DNA from: Orientallactaga sibirica
Lineage: Eukaryota > Chordata > Mammalia > Rodentia > Dipodidae
Length of the DNA stretch: 64,000 nucleotides
Direction: 5' to 3'
Assembly (NCBI GenBank): GCA_036365145.1
Contig: JAEOAD010000040.1
Span: 14,790,001-14,854,000, forward strand
The notes under the pieces are model-generated. The model made no database searches and was not told the origin of the DNA. It worked only from the letters and a program-made list of their open reading frames with translations. Shown here one piece after another: positions 59,601-64,000 of this stretch; the stretch's first letter is position 1; each line of letters begins with the position of its first letter. The translations under genes were made by a program, and so were the position numbers.

Positions 59601-60890
59601 CTATTTTATCTGTGATAATGAATTACAGGTACACCCATCCTTCATAATATTTACTAATTGTCCTTTTAACTCCCTTTACAATCTCTAGTCATCTCATTGT
59701 TTACATTCCTGAAATGGTTCATTTCTTAATGAATCTGTCTGCCTCCTTCCCTGCTCCTTTCTTTTGACAATCTAGTTAGAGGTTTATCAATTCCATTGAT
59801 CCCCTCTTCCCCAAAGACCAACTTTTGGTTTCTTTGAGAGTGTTTTTTTTTTTTTAAATTAATTTTGTGGTTTGTGTTTCATTGGTTTTGCTTGCTTTTA
59901 TTATCTTCTGTCTTTTTACTCTGTTTCAGTTTGCTCTTTTTCCAGTTTCTAAAGAGAGAAATAAAAGCCAGGCATGATGGTACACACCTTTAATCCTGGC
60001 AGAGGTAGGAGGATCGTTGTAAGTTCGAGGCCAGTCTGGGACTACAGAGTGAGCTCCAGGTCAGCCTCGGCTAGAGAACCTACCTTTGAAAAACTAAGAA
60101 GTGAAGAGACTTGAAGTCTTTTTTGGGACAAGTGTTTGATGCTGTAAATCTCTCTTCCTGATGAGTGCTGCTTTAGTAGTAGCACACAGACTTTTTTTTT
60201 TTTTTTTTTTTTTTAGTTAGGGTTTCACTCCAGCTCAGGCTGATCTGGAATTCACTATGTAGTCTTAGGGTTGCCTTGAACTTACAATGATCCTCCTACC
60301 TCTGTCTCCGTCTCCCAAGTGCTGGGATGAAAGGCGTGTGCCATCACGCCCAGCTTGGTTTTTTGTTTTTTTTTTTTTTTTTTTGGGTTTTCGAGGTTAG
60401 GGTTTCACTGTAGTTCAGGCCCACCTGGAATTCACTATGTAGTCTCAGGGTGGCCTCGAACTCACTGTGATCCTCCTACCTCTGCCTCCCGAGTGCCGGC
60501 TCGGTATTTTTTATTAAAATTTCATTGAGTTCTTCTACTTGTTAATTTTGTCTTTTGATTCAACATCAAATCTATAATGGTGAGTTTTTCTTCACAGTTC
60601 ATGCTTCATATATTTTGACATTCTCTGTTTTATACTCTTTCAGGATTTTGTGCTATGTCATGGATTAACCTGTTTAGTATTCTGAAATCTACCTTTGGGC
60701 TTCTAAAATCTCCTTTGTTTAATATTCATATGGGCATTCCAGCTTTGTTCTTATTAACATTTTCTTAGTGTTTCTTTTTCCATTTTTTCAGCTTATTTTT
60801 GCCTTTTATTTAAATTTCATGTTTTATAGATGATTGGATATTTAAAACAAAGTTTGTGCACTTGTGTGCATGTATGTATATGGGCTTGCT
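59600..60890 (-). mobile_element. Relic L1 ORF2 (antisense), interrupted by SINEs
   Basis: Antisense ORF2-like text: AGAGGTTTATCAATTCCATT near 59777, GCTGTAAATCTC...GCTGCTTTAGTAGTAGC near 60140-60180, and CATATGGGCATTCC...CTTTTTCCATTTTTTCAGC at 60730-60790. It is cut by B1s at 59967-60105 (plus), 60190-60355 and 60365-60505 (minus). No frame survives. Confidence 0.6.
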
Positions 60891-60959
60891 TGTTTCACTT
60901 GCCACTGCAAAAAAAAAAAAAAAAAAACTTTAACCACTAAGCCATCTCCCCAGCCCTAA

Positions 60960-61755
60960 TTTTTTTATTTTTATTTTTTAATATTTAATTAATTTATTTG
61001 AGAGAGAATGGGTGTGCCAGGGCTTTCAGTTACTGCAAACAAACTCCAGATGCATACACTCCCTTGTGCATCTGGCTTATTTGGGTCCTGGGGAATTGAA
61101 CCGAAGTCCTTTGGCTTTGCAGGCAAGAGCTTTAACCACTAAGCCATCTCTCCAGCCCTAAATTTATTTCTTATATTTTATTTATTTATTTATTTATTTA
61201 TTTTATTTATTTATTTATTTATTTTTGAGGTAGGGTCTCACTCTAGCCTAGGCTGACCTCGAATTGACTATGTAGTCTTAGGGTGGCCTTGAACTCATGG
61301 TGATCCTTCTACCTCTGCCTCCTGAGTGCTGGGATTAAAGGTGTATACCACCATGCCCAGCTGGATTCATTTTTTTATTTTGATTTTTTGATGTGGGTTC
61401 TCCCTCTTTTGCAGGCCGACCTGGAATCAGTCTCATGCTGGCCTCGAACTGATGGTAATCCTCCTACTTCTGCCTCCTGAGTGCTGGGATTAAAGGCATA
61501 AGGCATGCACCATTGTGCCTGGCAAGATTAGGTCTTTTTTTAAAAAGTATTTTATTTATTTTTTTATTTTTATTTGAAAGAGAGAGAGAAAATGAATGAT
61601 GAGAATGAGAATGGGTGCACCAGACAGAGCCTCTGGTTATTACAAATGAAGTCTAGATGCATGTGCCACCTGGCTTTTGTGGATACTGGGGAACTGAACC
61701 TGGGTCCTTAGGCTTCGCAGACAAGTGTTAACCATTATGCAATCTCTCCAGCCCA
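60960..61755 (-). mobile_element. SINE cluster
   Basis: DIP minus 60960-61158; (TTTA)n 61178-61225 with B1 minus to 61365; B1 minus 61380-61525; DIP minus 61540-61755. Confidence 0.85.
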
Positions 61756-62044
61756 AGATTGGGCCTTTTTTAAATATTTAGTCAGGGTTATTTTATGCAA
61801 TCTGAGTCTCCCCTGTGTTTTGTTTTTGTATGTGTGTGTTTGTGCATATAGTGTGTGTTGGGGCAGTGCATGTCTCATTGATAGAGAGTTCAACCATTCG
61901 GCTAGACTAACTAGCCAGTGTGCTCCAGGGTTCCTCTTGTCTCTCCTCCCCAGCACTGGGCTTCCGCAGTTTAAGTGGATACTAGCATCAAAGTCAAGTC
62001 CATGTGCTTGTAAAACAAGCATTCACTCCCTAAGGCATCCCCCA

Positions 62045-63050
62045 GCCCTATCTCTGCCTTGCAATTAGGATTTTGAACATTTACACGTCTTGTGATCATT
62101 GATAAACTGGGTTAACTCTTTCATTTACTGCTTTTTCTTTTGCTCTTTCTAATTTCTTTATTCTCTGCCTTTTAAAATTATTGATACTGGTAAAATTAAC
62201 ATAGTTATTTAGTAATATTTAACATACTCTCACTGTTAACACTCTATCACTCCAAAGTAAAATTCTTTTTATAAATTAATTTTTAAAATTATTTATTTAT
62301 TTATTAGAGAGAGAGAGGGAGAATGGGCGAGTCAGGGCCTCTAGCCACTGCAGATGAACTCCAGACGCATGTGTCACCATTGCATCTGGCTTATGTGGGA
62401 CCTGGAGAATCGAACCTGGGTTCTTAGGCTTTGCAGGCAAGTGCCTTAACCACTAAGCAATCTCTCCAGCCCCAAAGTAAAATTCTTTATCTATGGGCAA
62501 TTTTGCACCATTGACTCCCTACCTGCATCTCTTGATAGTTACCAGTCTGTTTTCTGTCTCTGAATTTGTCTCTTCTAGATATTTCATGTACACGGAATTA
62601 TACAATATATAACCTTTCCATTTGCTTTCTTTTACTTTGCATAAATTCTTAGAAGTCCGTCCATCCATCCAATTGTAGCATATTTTTATGGCTAAATATT
62701 TCATTGTATTTGACACATTGTATGTGCCATCCATTCAGTAATGAATATTTAAGCTGTTGACACCCACAAGAAGACTGGCACTGCTATGAAGGTGGTGTGC
62801 ATGTATTTATCATGTTCAGTTCTTTTGTGGATATACATAGGAGTGGGGGGCCATGTGGTTATTTGTGCTGCATTTCGCAAGGAGTCTGAGCAGTGTTAGG
62901 GCTGGTTATTTCCTTCTAGTGAGGCATGACTGTCACTCTACCCAGTACCTGTAAGTTTTCACTTTGGCTGGTGGAAATAGATATTTTGCTAGGCCTTTAT
63001 GAGCGCTTGTCACTTCAACTTTTGTCTAGTTAATTCTTTATCTGGCCTCA
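62045..63050 (-). mobile_element. Old L1 3' ORF2 relic with inserted DIP
   Basis: Antisense L1-like text: TCTCTTCTAGATATTTCATG at 62569, TTCATTGTATTTGACACATT at 62699, and a GCACTGCTATGAAGG...GGATATACATAGGAGTGG block at 62778-62846. A DIP (62285-62475, minus) interrupts it. Highly decayed. Confidence 0.55.
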
Positions 63051-63054
63051 CTTA

Positions 63055-63385
63055 CTGTAGCAGTTGTGTTCTTATTGCTGAGACAAAACACCTGTAGCAG
63101 TTTATGGGAGAAAAGAGCTTATTTTAAGCTTACAGATTCAAGTGGAAGTTGAATCAGGGTGGAGAAAGCATGACTTTATGTCAGCAATAGGCCGGGAACA
63201 GTCTGAGTGAGCTAGTCAGTAGATGAGGCTAATGAATCTCAAGGTCTGCCCCCAGTGACACACTTCCTCCAGCAAGGCTCCTCTTCCTAAAGGTTCCATT
63301 AACTGGGGAGTTAATCTGTAGGAGGCTTAATCCCAAGCACGTGAGGTTATGGGGGACATTTTAATTCAAACCAGCATGCATACAC
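63055..63385 (-). mobile_element. Rodent medium-reiteration repeat (possibly hAT/URR1 type)
   Basis: Inverted member of the family at 28505-28862. Shared text includes CCCCCATAACCTCACGTG against CCCCCATGACCTTACATG. It ends near CATTTTAATTCAAACCAGC. 63386-64000 is single copy, apart from what may be the start of a B1 at the window edge. Confidence 0.5.
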
Positions 63386-64000
63386 TGCTTAGTTCTCATC
63401 CCAGTTTGCTGTAGGGACCATTTGCAGATCTGTGGAGTTTGTTCTTTGTGTACCACTAGAACCCCAGTCTCCCTAGCTCTGACTCTGAGGGATGCCTGGC
63501 CTTGACCTGGCTTCTCCTGCTAGTCACAGTGACCTGGAGGCTCTTGAGTTAATAAGCTATCGCAAAGCCTGTCTTGTTTGCTTGTATCTTTTGTTCTCTT
63601 GTTCATTTTCTTGAAAACTGTTTCATGTTATATCTTCTATGTATATATTTTTGTTGTTTTAGGCTAGGGAGTGAGTCTAATATCTAGTGTTAAACCTTGT
63701 ATAAAAACAAATTTTGAACATCCCTTTGTCATAAACTTTATAAGTATGATAATAGATGCTGAGGATAGAAAGATTTATGCTAATGCTTTCCACAGACTAT
63801 ACAGTCTGTTTGGAGAAGTGGTTAGCTTAGTGCAAAGGTAATTTAAGTTTGTAGGTAGGTACTTTTGTCATTTTTCTTAAAGTACCACTAGTTAATAACA
63901 GCAGGTAAAGATTCTTCGCTGTACTTAGAAAGATGTTCATTTGACTTTTATATTCTATTTATTTATTTATTGAAAGGGCCTCACAGACTCACAGCAATCA

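Overview
This is mammalian nuclear DNA from a rodent, most likely a jerboa (Dipodidae, Jaculus-like). The genus-level call rests on the repeats. Almost every kilobase carries either a B1-type (7SL-derived) SINE or a tRNA-derived SINE of the DIP type (B2 superfamily), in both orientations. ID/B4-like pieces and rodent L1 3' ends also occur. The coding sequence fixes the locus: it is the CHIC2-GSX2 interval that lies next to PDGFRA on human 4q12. The two genes are arranged head to head, as in human.

Layout. GSX2 (homeobox repressor, two coding exons, minus strand) occupies about 5.6-8.0 kb. It has a consensus TATA box at 8267-8273, a CpG island over exon 1 and a 1.45-kb intron carrying SINEs. 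From 8.6 to about 11.7 kb, upstream of GSX2, SINEs are sparse and old. This stretch contains a striking pair of back-to-back perfect inverted repeats (9492-9631), a cluster of CAATTA-type homeodomain motifs and an 18-bp perfect palindrome. From 11.7 to 35 kb the intergenic DNA is dominated by SINEs, L1 ends, microsatellites and a 0.5-kb polypurine tract. An isolated, gene-less CpG island lies at 17.54-17.99 kb. CHIC2 (plus strand) begins in a strong CpG island at 35.0-36.25 kb. Its exon 1 (35912-36030), exon 2 (55598-55652) and exon 3 (55784-55939) encode residues 1-110 of an expected 165. The remaining exons lie beyond the window. CHIC2 intron 1 (19.6 kb) holds a C-rich minisatellite, many SINEs, a fold-back SINE pair and a perfect 335-bp tandem duplication.

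Function. GSX2 encodes a transcription factor that patterns the ventral telencephalon. CHIC2 encodes a palmitoylated, membrane-associated cysteine-rich hydrophobic protein. They are neighbours by conserved synteny, not members of one pathway. I found no RNA gene other than SINE-derived tRNA-like sequence, no other intact protein-coding gene, no intact L1, and nothing resembling a novel multigene system. The unusual items are structural DNA features, listed in the findings. Repeat boundaries were read by eye and are good to roughly 5-20 bp unless a target-site duplication is stated.
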